Source of the DNA: a virus
Length of the DNA: 34,017 nucleotides
IMG/VR virus record: IMGVR_UViG_3300010158_000196
Coordinates: 1 to 34,017 of that record
Direction: 5' to 3' (one strand)
Position numbers and translations under genes: made by a program. Below the pieces are notes generated by a model. It did no database searches. It was given only the letters and a program-made list of their open reading frames with translations, and was not told the origin of the DNA. Positions 1 through 9,324 of the stretch are shown here, piece by piece. Positions within the stretch are counted from its first letter, which is position 1. Each line of letters starts with the position of its first letter.

Positions 1-287
1 AAATACGCAATGATGTTAGTGCCTGCAGTACTGGCAGGCCAGTAATTGGAAACACGACGACGGCCAGTTGTGTCAGTAAACTCAACGCCTTGAAAAGCAC
101 CGGACCAAACAGCGCCTACGGTGGCGATAATGATAACGCCAGCGGACGCACTGTATTGTACAGGTTGACCTTTGAGAATGTTCGAGCCGTAGCCCGACGT
201 AATGCCGTTGGTAAGCGCTTGCGCGCGATCCAGACCCGAAGGATGAAACGCGGGGCGCAAACCGAACGGAGCAGAGGTAGCACTCAT
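1..287 (-). CDS. Virion structural protein, capsid region (partial, N-terminal 95 aa)
   Basis: The start codon is at 287, with a strong AAGGAG ribosome binding site just upstream; the frame is open to the left edge, so the C-terminus is missing. The N-terminus reads MSATSAPFGLRPAFHPSG and later contains GVEFTDTTGRR and SNYWPAS. This PFGLRP...HPSG...GVEYTD-type pattern is familiar from phage structural proteins encoded next to the scaffold, but I cannot tell whether it is the major capsid protein or a decoration protein. Its place after the scaffold-like gene and the strong Shine-Dalgarno sequence fit a highly expressed virion protein. That it is structural is moderately sure; its exact role is inferred from position. 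Confidence 0.65.
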   Translation of the reverse strand, partial: MSATSAPFGLRPAFHPSGLDRAQALTNGITSGYGSNILKGQPVQYSASAGVIIIATVGAVWSGAFQGVEFTDTTGRRRVSNYWPASTAGTNIIAY

Positions 288-305
288 ATTAACTCCTTAA
301 ATAAA

Positions 306-839
306 TTACCCAAATACGGGCACTTTTGCGGTTTGGTCAAACTTCATGCCGTCGCCTTCAATCATAACCAGCGGCTTACCCCGACTATCTTTTGCACCGA
401 GCATTTGCTCTTGTTGAACTTGCACCTTTTCTTGTTCGTCCAATGGGGCGTAATGATGCATTTCTGCCATTAGGTCCTGGTAGACGTCCTCGGGTAGTTT
501 GTACAAAATCATCTCGTTGCACGCGACAAATCCTTCATGTTCACCTGACTTGACTCTATAAGTCTCAAAGCCGTGCACTTCTTCGGCTTTCACAGGCATA
601 TAGCCTAGTCGTAAACGTTTATGGATGGGGTCATACTGGTTGGTAGTAGAAAGCCAGCACAAATGAAAACCCGGAATCTCGGGTGGGGTCGGAAGCGCTT
701 CTTGCAGCCACTCCGAACGGAATGCCCTACGGCGTTCCTCAGACGATACAAACTGTTCTTCAGGCGGACGACGCGATGCATCATCATCCGCACGTGTTTC
801 ACGGCCTGCACGAGTATTTCTTTTCAAACGATCATCCAT
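306..839 (-). CDS. Conserved phage hypothetical protein, 177 aa
   Basis: The ATG at 839 overlaps the TAA of the scaffold-like gene by one base, which suggests translational coupling. The first 45 residues are very charged and Arg-rich (GRETRADDDASRRPPEEQ). The middle and C-terminal part looks globular, with HLCWLSTTNQYDPIHKR and HHYAPLDEQEK. I recognise no catalytic motif, signal peptide or membrane segment. Its place between scaffold and capsid-region genes makes a head-assembly role plausible, but that rests on context only. Confidence 0.8.
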   Translation of the reverse strand: MDDRLKRNTRAGRETRADDDASRRPPEEQFVSSEERRRAFRSEWLQEALPTPPEIPGFHLCWLSTTNQYDPIHKRLRLGYMPVKAEEVHGFETYRVKSGEHEGFVACNEMILYKLPEDVYQDLMAEMHHYAPLDEQEKVQVQQEQMLGAKDSRGKPLVMIEGDGMKFDQTAKVPVFG

Positions 840-1831
840 TATGCGCTCCTAGTCTTGTTACTGCGGTCCCATTCAGCGTAGTTGCGAATGGCTTTCTGCC
901 TAAGTTCTGAATTTTCCCACAAACCTGCCTCTTTCATCGCAGATACGCGCTGAGGGCTTAATCGAAATTCATTCGATCTAGTAGTTGCTGTGGTTTCACG
1001 TCCTGAACTTGTCATAACAGACCTGGGCCTTTGCGTTCGAGTACCGGAGTCATTATACCCCTGTTTTTGAGCTGTGGGAATATACTTTTGCAAACGATCT
1101 GTAAGTTCTTCCCAATAATCTTCAGATGTTGGGTCATAGCCTTCACTTGTAAGGCGTTTGTCAATGACTTGGGCAATTTGAGACTCCTCATTCTTACCGC
1201 TTGGGTCGTACCATGGGTTGTCTTCCATCCATTCAGTAGCCATTCTTTTGACAACAGGGTCGGGCTGCGTAATGTTTTGCGCAGGCTGCGACATTTGCTT
1301 TGTAGCTTGATGCTTTAAGCTGGTCAAAGACTCCAACTTGCGCTGCGCTTCAAACCACATTTCTTGCGCAGACGTTACGCCGTGCCCATCCTTGGACTCA
1401 ACAGCATTTTGCATCTTCATTTTAGCGTACTCAACCTGCACGCCGGCATCTTCAATGGCCTTATCAACACGTGCAAGCTCGGCGCCTGATGTACGTTGCT
1501 CAATATGGGCAATGCGCTCTGATAAAGACTGATTTTGCTGCCGTAAAGCGTTAACTAAATGCGAAGATTCACGTGCTTTTTCACGGTGAAGTTGCTTTTT
1601 TAGCTTTCGTTCCTCACGTCGAGCGGCTCGAATGGCCTCTCTGTTAGGGTCGTGGTCCAGCCCATCATTTTGTTGTGATGGACTATCCATATCGTTGGTG
1701 CTTGAGTCATCTGAGTGCATCAACGAATCAGTATTTGCTTGCGGAGATGCAATAGCATCAGGCAAAGTGACAACTGCGCTGCCATCTTGGTCTTCAGACA
1801 CTTGCATTTCCATTTTATCTGTAGATGTCAT
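839..1831 (-). CDS. Putative capsid scaffolding protein, 330 aa
   Basis: The ATG at 1831 is chosen over an upstream TTG because AAAGGA sits six bases before it. The first 65 residues are acidic and low-complexity. Residues of roughly 65-200 are strongly helical and coiled-coil-like, rich in Arg, Lys, Glu and Gln (REERKLKKQLHREKARE, then ELARVDKAIEDAG and ESLTSLKHQATKQM). The C-terminus is basic, ending ...AEWDRSNKTRSA. An acidic N-terminus, central coiled coil and basic C-terminal tail, placed between portal and capsid-region genes, is the usual pattern of phage scaffolds, in which the basic tail binds the coat. No protease motif is visible. The assignment is from architecture and position, not sequence family. 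Confidence 0.6.
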   Translation of the reverse strand: MTSTDKMEMQVSEDQDGSAVVTLPDAIASPQANTDSLMHSDDSSTNDMDSPSQQNDGLDHDPNREAIRAARREERKLKKQLHREKARESSHLVNALRQQNQSLSERIAHIEQRTSGAELARVDKAIEDAGVQVEYAKMKMQNAVESKDGHGVTSAQEMWFEAQRKLESLTSLKHQATKQMSQPAQNITQPDPVVKRMATEWMEDNPWYDPSGKNEESQIAQVIDKRLTSEGYDPTSEDYWEELTDRLQKYIPTAQKQGYNDSGTRTQRPRSVMTSSGRETTATTRSNEFRLSPQRVSAMKEAGLWENSELRQKAIRNYAEWDRSNKTRSA

Positions 1832-1849
1832 AAGTTTTCCTTTCAAAAC

Positions 1850-2269
1850 TTAGATGAAAGCTTTAATAGCCCTGGGATCGCCTGTCACTCGGCCAATAAT
1901 CTCATGGTCATTAAAGAACGTAAACAGCGCCTTGCCTTTTGCGCTGCCATCTTCAAAGTCAATCTCCCAGCGATCGCCGCCCCACTTTGGCACGCGAACG
2001 TAATCACCAACTTGGCACCACACGCCTTCAGGCCATGGTTCCATAGTGTCTCGCTTTTTGAACGCAATAGGTCCAACAGCCAAGACTTTACCGATCATGG
2101 TATTCCACTTCTCGGTTTCTTTCGATTCTTCTGGGATGTAAATGCCAGAACTCGTCACCTTATCTTTTACTGCTCTCAATTGCACGAGAACACGAGCACC
2201 GTACGGCGCCATAAGTGGATCGATTACTGGAAACGCTTCTTCAAGCGTTTGCTCTGCATCAAAGGTCAT
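1850..2269 (-). CDS. GroES-like co-chaperonin, 139 aa
   Basis: It resembles the 10-kDa co-chaperonin fold: PYGARVLVQL, a mobile-loop-like segment TSSGIYIPEES, then IGKVLAVGP, VGDYVRVPKWGG and a C-terminal NDHEIIGRV. GroES proteins are about 95-100 aa; this one has about 20 extra N-terminal residues and an insert around FKKRDTMEPWPEGVW. Phage co-chaperonins such as T4 gp31 cap host GroEL to fold the capsid protein; that role here is inferred from the capsid neighbourhood. The ATG at 2269 is preferred over an in-frame TTG at 2287. The gene overlaps the 61-aa gene upstream by 11 bases. Confidence 0.8.
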   Translation of the reverse strand: MTFDAEQTLEEAFPVIDPLMAPYGARVLVQLRAVKDKVTSSGIYIPEESKETEKWNTMIGKVLAVGPIAFKKRDTMEPWPEGVWCQVGDYVRVPKWGGDRWEIDFEDGSAKGKALFTFFNDHEIIGRVTGDPRAIKAFI

Positions 2270-2444
2270 CTCTTTTTTCCTCTTCAAGTAAGTTGTTGAT
2301 AATCTGCAAGGTTTCTTCCAAACCTGCGTGACGTCCTGTTAAGCGCAAATAACTTTCAAAAGTTGAGCAATGACCTTGCGCCATTGCATCAGCAATCTCA
2401 AACTGCTTTTGCTTAATCAGGTCTATAAGAACGCTAATTCGCAT
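2259..2444 (-). CDS. Small helical protein, 61 aa
   Basis: The ATG at 2444 overlaps the TAA of the preceding 114-aa gene by one base (TAATG), and its own end overlaps the co-chaperonin start, so it sits in a coupled chain. The product is short, largely helical and ends acidic-basic (LLEEEKRDDL). I recognise no domain. Short helical proteins of this kind often lie near portal genes in podovirus-like genomes, but the function is unknown. Confidence 0.65.
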   Translation of the reverse strand: MRISVLIDLIKQKQFEIADAMAQGHCSTFESYLRLTGRHAGLEETLQIINNLLEEEKRDDL

Positions 2445-2788
2445 TAGCGTCCTCGACCGGCACTCTTCTTCATAGGCGCAACTATCGCAATAGTCAATCC
2501 GCCTTTAGCATGCCCGCCTTTTTTCATGGTGGCAATCTTACCCGTGGGCTTATTGTAAGGGAGCTTTTGGCTGCTGTCGTTAATTGCTGTCTGAGACTGT
2601 TTTTCAGACTTAGCACCCATGGTGTTGTGCTTAGCGCCTGAAGCCTCATCCCACATCACTTCAGCAGGCTTCTTCACTGCCCCGCCTCCCGCGTACTTGG
2701 CGACTTTACCGCCGCGCTTTAAGTGTGTTTCAGCGCCTGCTTGGCCCATGGCCAAACGTTTGTGCATGTTAATTGCGTCATCGCTCAT
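2444..2788 (-). CDS. Basic Gly/Lys-rich hypothetical protein, 114 aa
   Basis: The ATG at 2788 has a good AGGAG site. The product is very basic and glycine-rich, with GGKVAKYAGGGAVKK near residue 30 and KKGGHAKGGLTIAIV near the C-terminus, ending in KKSAGRGR. These KYAGGGxV / KKGGxAKGG patterns recur in small phage proteins near portal genes. The composition suggests nucleic-acid or capsid-interior contact, but there is no recognised domain. It lies directly downstream of the portal gene (two-base gap). Confidence 0.7.
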   Translation of the reverse strand: MSDDAINMHKRLAMGQAGAETHLKRGGKVAKYAGGGAVKKPAEVMWDEASGAKHNTMGAKSEKQSQTAINDSSQKLPYNKPTGKIATMKKGGHAKGGLTIAIVAPMKKSAGRGR

Positions 2789-2789
2789 G

Positions 2790-5294
2790 TTAAGCTCCTA
2801 AATTAGATTGCAGATGTTGTTGAGCGGCGAGTGTAGTCTGCAGTTGCTCATGTTGCAGCTGTACAGCGTCCCTTGAAAGTTCGGCTGCCTTGATCCGTTC
2901 TTGTACCAAGTTATTTTCAGTATTCTCAACTTGCTGTGCTTGCAGTTTTTGCTGCGCAAGTTGGGTGTCTGCTTGATCTTTTTGTGTTTTACGCTGTGTT
3001 TCAGCCATCGCTGTTTGCCCAAGCATTTGCACCTGCGCCATGATATTGGGATCAGTAGGCGCGCCTTGCTGCATGCCTTGCGACAGTTGCTGCATCTTCT
3101 GCATCAGCTGCGCCATAACCTGCCCAACTTGCTGAAGCTGCTCTGCCGCGTCTTGGTGCACATGCTGTGTTGCAACGGCAAGCAACTGCTGCGCTTCGCG
3201 GATGGTAGGCTCAACCTTAAGCACATTGTAAGGGCGGCCCAGCGCTGTACTGGTGTAGCCATCAGCCATGGTAAGGTACCATAGCGTCAAGTGCTGCTTA
3301 AGATGCTCTAAACATTGTGGGATAAACCCCGGGGCAATTGCTGGGTTGCCTCCAAACAGCGGGTCCAACGCATAAGCAATGTGCACCTTGAAGTGCGCAA
3401 TATGATCTTGCATCGGGTACGCACCAACTGGCTTGCCAATGGTCATGGCCACGTTTTCAAGTGCAGGATTCATATCATGCATCTCTTGCGGATCTGGCAA
3501 CACCATGGCTATGTCAGTAAGCTTAATCTGCTTAAGGATTCGCTTCTCAACTTCAAGGCGGTTGTACAGGTCTGGGTTTGCTTGCGCGCGAGCAGCAAGG
3601 GTTTGGATTTGCGCGTAGCGTTGGCTCTCAGCAAAGATATGCGGGTCACTAACTGGGATGACATCAGCGTTGGAAATGAAGTCGTCAGTTGTGACTTTTA
3701 GATCTTCAACAATCTCACTCTTGCGCTGGTCATTGAGATACCAACGATTGATACGGGCAAGAACTTTAAAGACACGGCGCTGAGAATCATGCAACCGCGA
3801 GTGGATAGAGCTAAACACCGCAGCGCCTTGCTCAATCAATGCTTGTGTAGTGCCTACAGGCGCATTGGATGTGATATCAGCAATCTTCTCTTCACTGGTG
3901 GTAACCACACCCTTTGCTGCGTCAGTTAGAATTCCTAGTAACTGCAGAAGCACCGGGCTTGGGCCATTGAAAGGCACAGGCATGGCAATCTTGCGGATGT
4001 CATCCACTCCCGGTGCGCCTTCAATCTCAGCTACCTGCGTAGGCTCAATGACCGTGCTTTGCCCTGAGATCTTGGCGCCTTTGAGCTTGAGCATAGTAGG
4101 TGCATTGTTAATATGCGCCGAATCAAGCAGAGCACGCAAAGCTCCAGTAAGAGCAGCAGATAGCCCGCCAATAAGATGGGGAAGACCAATGGCATAAGCA
4201 CCGCGCCAAGGAATAAACTTAAACTCAATAATCCAATCAAGCTTCGTATACGCATCATCGCCATCTTCCCAGTTACGATACAAGCCTACAACATCGCGTG
4301 ATGTCTCATCGATCATCATGATGTAAGGCGCACGTGCGCCTTGGCTATACTTGTCATCGGCTTCTTCAAGCCAAGTGCAGATATGGAATACACGACGCAC
4401 GCCATCAACGTTGTCAGCTTTCTGCCGGCGGCCCTCAATCTTGTCATTAGCTTTTTCTGACTTAGTCTCATCAGGCATCATCGAAGTCTTATACACGCCT
4501 GTGTCGATGTACAAGCCTGTTGAAACGCGCAAGTCATACTCTTCTTGCGTGATGTCTTGCACTTCAGTCATACGACTGGCTGTGTAGAAGTTGCCTGCTG
4601 AGAAGGGAAGGTAGATGTTGTCAATGGGAACAAACTCAGCACGTGGGCGACGCATCTGCTCGTCATACCACATCTTGATGTATTGCGAGCCTCCCAGTGG
4701 TAGTTGCGTAAGCATCTGCTCTTGCTCATCACGATACTCTTCAATCTGCTCTGTCAACTGCCAGTTCATGTAGTCGCGCTTACGCTCTGCGCGATCTACT
4801 TTATCTGCAGTAGTATCACCCACAATCTTGGTCTTGACAGGTCCATCGGCAGGGAATAGTTCTTTAATGGCTCGTGCCGCGAAGTCCACACACGCCTCGG
4901 CCATGACAGGATGGACCACCTTTGAAGCGCCTAGGAACTGCGCACCGCCAGGCGCATCAGAGCCTAAGCCCGTACGACGCAAGCCGTCTTCATACTGCTT
5001 ATCGCGATCTTCTCGAGCCTCCTTGTCTTTCTCAATCAAGTCAATGTACTTAATTGCAAGACCGTCCAGCATAAGTAGGTCAAACTTATCTGCCAAGTTC
5101 TCATAGAAGTCAGGCTCATCATCAGGCCCTTTAAGATCAGGCATGCGCACAATTGCTGAGCCATCTTCTAGCTCCTCAACGTCCGAGTCACTCTGATCAA
5201 AGAGATCAATTTCTGCTTTATGCGCCTCAGGCTCATCAGCAATGCCGTCAACAAAGCGATCGTAGTCTTGGGGGATGGGCATTTCAAGAGCCAT
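2790..5294 (-). CDS. Portal protein, P22/N4-like, 834 aa
   Basis: The portal forms the dodecameric ring at one head vertex through which DNA is packaged and ejected. Supporting features are its size, its place downstream of the terminase genes, and the conserved region MPVPFNGPSPVLLQLLGIL...TSNAPVGTTQALIEQG followed by HSRLHDSQRRVFKVLARINRWYL, which is typical of the large podoviral portal family. Residues 1-60 are acidic. From about residue 690 the protein is Gln-rich and helical (QQVGQVMAQLMQKMQQLSQG), like the long C-terminal barrel of P22-type portals. The start at 5294 has AAGGAA four bases upstream. The identity is fairly certain; P22-like versus N4-like is not resolved. Confidence 0.85.
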   Translation of the reverse strand: MALEMPIPQDYDRFVDGIADEPEAHKAEIDLFDQSDSDVEELEDGSAIVRMPDLKGPDDEPDFYENLADKFDLLMLDGLAIKYIDLIEKDKEAREDRDKQYEDGLRRTGLGSDAPGGAQFLGASKVVHPVMAEACVDFAARAIKELFPADGPVKTKIVGDTTADKVDRAERKRDYMNWQLTEQIEEYRDEQEQMLTQLPLGGSQYIKMWYDEQMRRPRAEFVPIDNIYLPFSAGNFYTASRMTEVQDITQEEYDLRVSTGLYIDTGVYKTSMMPDETKSEKANDKIEGRRQKADNVDGVRRVFHICTWLEEADDKYSQGARAPYIMMIDETSRDVVGLYRNWEDGDDAYTKLDWIIEFKFIPWRGAYAIGLPHLIGGLSAALTGALRALLDSAHINNAPTMLKLKGAKISGQSTVIEPTQVAEIEGAPGVDDIRKIAMPVPFNGPSPVLLQLLGILTDAAKGVVTTSEEKIADITSNAPVGTTQALIEQGAAVFSSIHSRLHDSQRRVFKVLARINRWYLNDQRKSEIVEDLKVTTDDFISNADVIPVSDPHIFAESQRYAQIQTLAARAQANPDLYNRLEVEKRILKQIKLTDIAMVLPDPQEMHDMNPALENVAMTIGKPVGAYPMQDHIAHFKVHIAYALDPLFGGNPAIAPGFIPQCLEHLKQHLTLWYLTMADGYTSTALGRPYNVLKVEPTIREAQQLLAVATQHVHQDAAEQLQQVGQVMAQLMQKMQQLSQGMQQGAPTDPNIMAQVQMLGQTAMAETQRKTQKDQADTQLAQQKLQAQQVENTENNLVQERIKAAELSRDAVQLQHEQLQTTLAAQQHLQSNLGA

Positions 5295-5302
5295 GGTATT
5301 CC

Positions 5303-8300
5303 TTATTCATAACCTTCAAGTAGCATGCGCAATTGCGTAACTAGTGCGTCACGAAGAGTAGTGCTATACGCATAGTCATCTGATGCCATGCCTAACACAT
5401 TTTCCCAGCCTGCACGACCATTGTTCTCAAGGTCGCGTATTGAGCTACGAATTTGGCGCATTGCAGTAGGCCTAGCCATAGTGCTAAACACGCTCTCATC
5501 AAGAATTTCTAAAAGATGCTGCGCTTCAGCCATAGTACGTTCATCAGCAAGATCTGCGTCTCGTTCGGCAGCAAGATCTGCATGTCGTTCGGCAAGTATG
5601 TCTTCACGCGCTGCAGGGGGCAGCTGCGCAGGTCGTGCAGCGTTATTGCGCGCTTCCATGCCCATACTCACATCACGAGCAAGTAGCTCAAGCATATTTG
5701 GTGTAAACGTGTCTAATTGCAGTGTGGCGCCACCAAAAACCCTATTGCCGTTACGAATTAAGTTAGCAACTTCATTCGGGTCATCAACCCCATGCGTACG
5801 TGTTTGTTCCATAATACGCGTTGCAGCGTCATTGACAAGATTGAATTGCTCAGCATTTCGTAGTACAGATCGACTTAGGTCACCATAAGGCATAACTCTA
5901 ACATTTGCGTTTAATGACGCTGCAAACTCACCATTACGTAAACGCTCCATACGCGCAGCCAAGGCGTCTTCTTGCGGGGCAGCAGTCGCAGCAGCAGGTT
6001 GATTAGCGCCATGCTGCTGATCTACTTCCCAGTCATCTACATGTATATCAGGCAGTATATCAGGTATGGCTGCAGGTGCTTGCGCAGCTGGTGGGCCTGC
6101 CATACGCTCATGCGCAAGTTGCCGCAGTGCTGATTCAAGAGTAGCGGGGTCAATCCTGTCATTGGTGCCTACATGCAAAGGCCGATCATGCCGCATCTCA
6201 TCTACAAACGCCAAGATAGTTGGGTAATGCTGTCTATTGCGATCAAAGCGCTGGCCTAGTTGATTCGTAAGCATAGGCACTGCAAGCCTGTCGGGGTCAC
6301 TAAGTTGACTATGCAAGTCCTCATCAGACATACGTGACAAAACGCGAGGCATTGACGCGTCGGCATTACTAGGCAATTCTCTAAAGTATCTTATAACAGC
6401 GTCTCGTGTGTCGGCTGACAGGCCAACCAACACACGTTGCGCTTCGTTAGAGGTAAGTACTGTTTCTAATGCAGGGATACCAATTTGCTGACTTGTGTAT
6501 AGCCTATTGTCTTGCAGCGCTTGCTCGTCAAAGTAATGGTGGATGTAGTCAACAGCGGCTTGACCTGTGCGTCTTTCATTAGGCGACAAGTCATCGCCAT
6601 ACACGCCTGCAAAGTCGTTAAAGTTGTACTCAGACGGCGTTGAGTAGTTAGTGGCAAGACGCTGGTCTGTTCCTATGCGGGCTATACGTGCATCAATGTC
6701 ATTGATATGCGCTAATGCATCCTGTATTTGTTGGTGCGTATTGGTTAAGTCATTCAAATCACGAAGAGCTACATCCCGTGCTTGTTGTAATGATTGCAGC
6801 GTGTCGGTGCTGCGTGCAGTAGGCAGTTGCGGCGTAGCCTGCTGCTCTTGCTTTAGCGTTGCAGCATACGTGCGCAAAGCGTCTTTAGTCATAAACCGCG
6901 GCAAGTCTGGGTGCGCAGCTGCCAAGTCATTTGCGCTGCGTAAACCTAGTATACGAGCAGCGTCAGAACTGCGCACAGTATCCAAAACACTTGTGTTTGC
7001 GCTTAAGTTGCTTTCAACACCTGCAATATCGCCACGCTTATTTAAGTAGTCAGCAATTGCTTGGTGGTATTGCGCAGCAATAGGTCCGTTGGTAGCACCT
7101 GATTTTGTTGTAGGGCCTGAAACGTAGCCTAATGAGTACTTATCGCTGCCTCGCTTGTGTAGTTCAAGCATTGCAACAGGAAGCTTAGTCTCATTATCAT
7201 GAATTTGCGCAAGTATGGAGTCGCCGCGCATTGCGTTGTAAACGTAACTACGTAACGAGCCTGTGCCTTTAGGGTTTTTGTTGCCTGTAATGGGGTCAAG
7301 GTAGGGTTCGTAATTGGGGTCGTTACCTGTAAACGGGTGTGGGCCTTTGCCCATATATTTACCACTTTCGCCTACGCACATATCAAGCACTGCGGTTGCG
7401 TCACTTACGCGCTGTTCACCAACATTACGTGGTGTGTTGGCAGTTGTCTCAAGTAAGATGTGGCCGCCAATTTGCTGAGCCTCTGGGTCGTTGGTTGTGC
7501 GATCAGCAATGGCTGCGGTTGCATTTGTAAGATATTGTTGCCGCGCAATTCCCGCGGCAGCTTCGTCCTGTATGCGCTTTGTAGCAATTTGCCGGACATA
7601 CTTTTCAACAGTCATTGCGCTTAGCGTATCAAGTGGGATTTTCTTTTGCATCACGTCGTTGTACACAGACTGCGCAATGCCAGGTAATCCTATTTCGTTA
7701 AGCCGCTTTGCCGTATACAAAGTTGCTGCATCCGGTACATTAGGGTGCGTAACGTCTGGGTAGAACTGCTTTGCAGGATAAGCTAAGTCAATAAGAAACT
7801 TCTCTTTAGTTACTGGTGATACTGCTGTATCCGCAAGGTTCTCATACATGGCGCCAAGCTTTAAGTTCTCAAGCTCATTTGCTATTTTTACACGCGCATT
7901 TCGCATACGCGTAGTCGCGTTAGTTGCTTCTAAGTTGCCAACATTAGCTTGTGCAAAGTCATTTAGGTTTTGCGTTGCCTGATCAAGCTCAGCTTGCTTA
8001 GCGTCAATTGCAGTTTGTAACGCAGACCCAGGCATACCTGCTTTTTCTCGAGCAGTATCTGCAAAACGCTGTGACACTTCGCCTTGGCTGCGCACATCTG
8101 CTGCAGGCCTAAATGTGTAGCCTTCAGAGGCCGCTTTTAGAAGCGGGTCATTAGCAGTGCCTACATACTTACTTGCGTAGTTAGTTAGGTTGTTAGCAAC
8201 CCACTTCATGCCTGCCTCATGCCTGTTGAAGTAGTCCTCCACAGTAGGCAATGACGTGCCTTGTGCTTGGGCTAACTGCTGAGCTTCAGGTGTCTTGGCA

Positions 8301-9322
8301 AAGTCGTCAATGATTTGCGCTTTAGCGTCCGCGTACTCATTACTAGATCGCCCGCCGAGACGTGACTCAAACGCCAGTTGCGCAACACGAGGCGACGTTG
8401 CGTCAGGGTACATCTCCATCATGCGCTGCTTATTGTACGTGTTAAACGCATCAACCATTGCAGCTGTATCAAGATACCGAGTCATGTAGTCGCCTAAGAC
8501 TGAGCGGCTTGGCTGGTTGGTGTCAATGGTGTGCACAGGCGCCGCTTGCAAGTTTGTAAGCCCGCCCAAGTCTGCAGTCTCAGCCTGCGTAGGTGTAGCC
8601 AAGTTGCCTGTCATAGGGTCTTTGGCACGTGCAACTTGAGTGCCCAGCACACGAATAGCGCCCATTTGCGCTGCAGCAGAGCCAGCTGCAGGCCCTAACT
8701 CGCCTACTGTATCTAACCCAGGCGCTACGCTTTGTAGCTTGGTGCCTAGCGTAGGCGCGTTGGTGATGGGGTCAATGCGTGTAATGCCTGCTTTAGCATT
8801 GGCAAAGTCAGTTGGTATATCACGGACTTGCTTACCAATGCGTGAAGCTTCAGCGCCAACAACACGCAGGTCATTAGGCGTAAAGCCTCTGCGCGGTAAT
8901 CCCATCGCTTCAGGAAATGGAAAGGGCAGCTTGTCAAGACCTGTTGCAGACATAACATCAGGCAATGTTTCGTATGCAAACTTTTTGCCTTGTTCTGTTA
9001 CAGGCTCTCCAAGTAGCTTATACAAATTGGCGATGTTTTCTTCAGCAGTAGGTATACGCTCTTTGCGGTACGCTTCAGCAGCTGCAGGGTCATTCTCAAC
9101 GTACTTGCGGTATAAGTATCCGGGCCCTGCGTTTATACCCTGCCCTAAAGTTTGCGCAGCCCCGCCAATTAGTGATAAAGGCCCGCCAATGATGGCGCGT
9201 GCTACATCAGAACCTGCTTGCGCGCCTGTACGTGCTTGTTGGCGTACTGCGTCTAAGGGCGAGCCATCCCAACTGTCGCCTTGCCCAGGGTCAAAAGAGC
9301 CAAGATCAATAGGTAGTGCCAT
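5303..9322 (-). CDS. Very large presumed virion/ejection protein, 1339 aa
   Basis: This is the largest gene of the window, between the 426-aa gene and the portal, with start and stop nearly touching both neighbours. The N-terminus has LGSFDPGQGDSW, a motif shared with two other presumed virion proteins here. Around residues 690-790 a segment (SYVYNAMRGDSILAQIHD...KLPVAMLELHKRG...) resembles a module that recurs in very large phage proteins. Several stretches are coiled-coil-like, including the tandem LAERHADLAAERDADLADER near residue 1245. No lysozyme, transglycosylase or polymerase motif was found. A protein injected with or packaged beside DNA is the best guess. The start at 9322 has no strong ribosome site and is probably coupled to the gene before it. 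Confidence 0.75.
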   Translation of the reverse strand: MALPIDLGSFDPGQGDSWDGSPLDAVRQQARTGAQAGSDVARAIIGGPLSLIGGAAQTLGQGINAGPGYLYRKYVENDPAAAEAYRKERIPTAEENIANLYKLLGEPVTEQGKKFAYETLPDVMSATGLDKLPFPFPEAMGLPRRGFTPNDLRVVGAEASRIGKQVRDIPTDFANAKAGITRIDPITNAPTLGTKLQSVAPGLDTVGELGPAAGSAAAQMGAIRVLGTQVARAKDPMTGNLATPTQAETADLGGLTNLQAAPVHTIDTNQPSRSVLGDYMTRYLDTAAMVDAFNTYNKQRMMEMYPDATSPRVAQLAFESRLGGRSSNEYADAKAQIIDDFAKTPEAQQLAQAQGTSLPTVEDYFNRHEAGMKWVANNLTNYASKYVGTANDPLLKAASEGYTFRPAADVRSQGEVSQRFADTAREKAGMPGSALQTAIDAKQAELDQATQNLNDFAQANVGNLEATNATTRMRNARVKIANELENLKLGAMYENLADTAVSPVTKEKFLIDLAYPAKQFYPDVTHPNVPDAATLYTAKRLNEIGLPGIAQSVYNDVMQKKIPLDTLSAMTVEKYVRQIATKRIQDEAAAGIARQQYLTNATAAIADRTTNDPEAQQIGGHILLETTANTPRNVGEQRVSDATAVLDMCVGESGKYMGKGPHPFTGNDPNYEPYLDPITGNKNPKGTGSLRSYVYNAMRGDSILAQIHDNETKLPVAMLELHKRGSDKYSLGYVSGPTTKSGATNGPIAAQYHQAIADYLNKRGDIAGVESNLSANTSVLDTVRSSDAARILGLRSANDLAAAHPDLPRFMTKDALRTYAATLKQEQQATPQLPTARSTDTLQSLQQARDVALRDLNDLTNTHQQIQDALAHINDIDARIARIGTDQRLATNYSTPSEYNFNDFAGVYGDDLSPNERRTGQAAVDYIHHYFDEQALQDNRLYTSQQIGIPALETVLTSNEAQRVLVGLSADTRDAVIRYFRELPSNADASMPRVLSRMSDEDLHSQLSDPDRLAVPMLTNQLGQRFDRNRQHYPTILAFVDEMRHDRPLHVGTNDRIDPATLESALRQLAHERMAGPPAAQAPAAIPDILPDIHVDDWEVDQQHGANQPAAATAAPQEDALAARMERLRNGEFAASLNANVRVMPYGDLSRSVLRNAEQFNLVNDAATRIMEQTRTHGVDDPNEVANLIRNGNRVFGGATLQLDTFTPNMLELLARDVSMGMEARNNAARPAQLPPAAREDILAERHADLAAERDADLADERTMAEAQHLLEILDESVFSTMARPTAMRQIRSSIRDLENNGRAGWENVLGMASDDYAYSTTLRDALVTQLRMLLEGYE
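5547..5594. repeat. 24-bp tandem duplication inside the 1339-aa gene
   Basis: Two adjacent 24-base units (5547-5570 and 5571-5594) differ at only two positions. Both keep the frame and encode the repeated ADLAAERD / ADLAERH octapeptide of a C-terminal coiled-coil stretch. It looks like a recent in-frame duplication. Confidence 0.85.
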
Positions 9323-9324
9323 AA

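Noticed and set aside
5303-9322. The 1339-aa protein as a virion RNA polymerase of N4 type
   Set aside because: N4 vRNAP is far longer and no polymerase motifs were seen.
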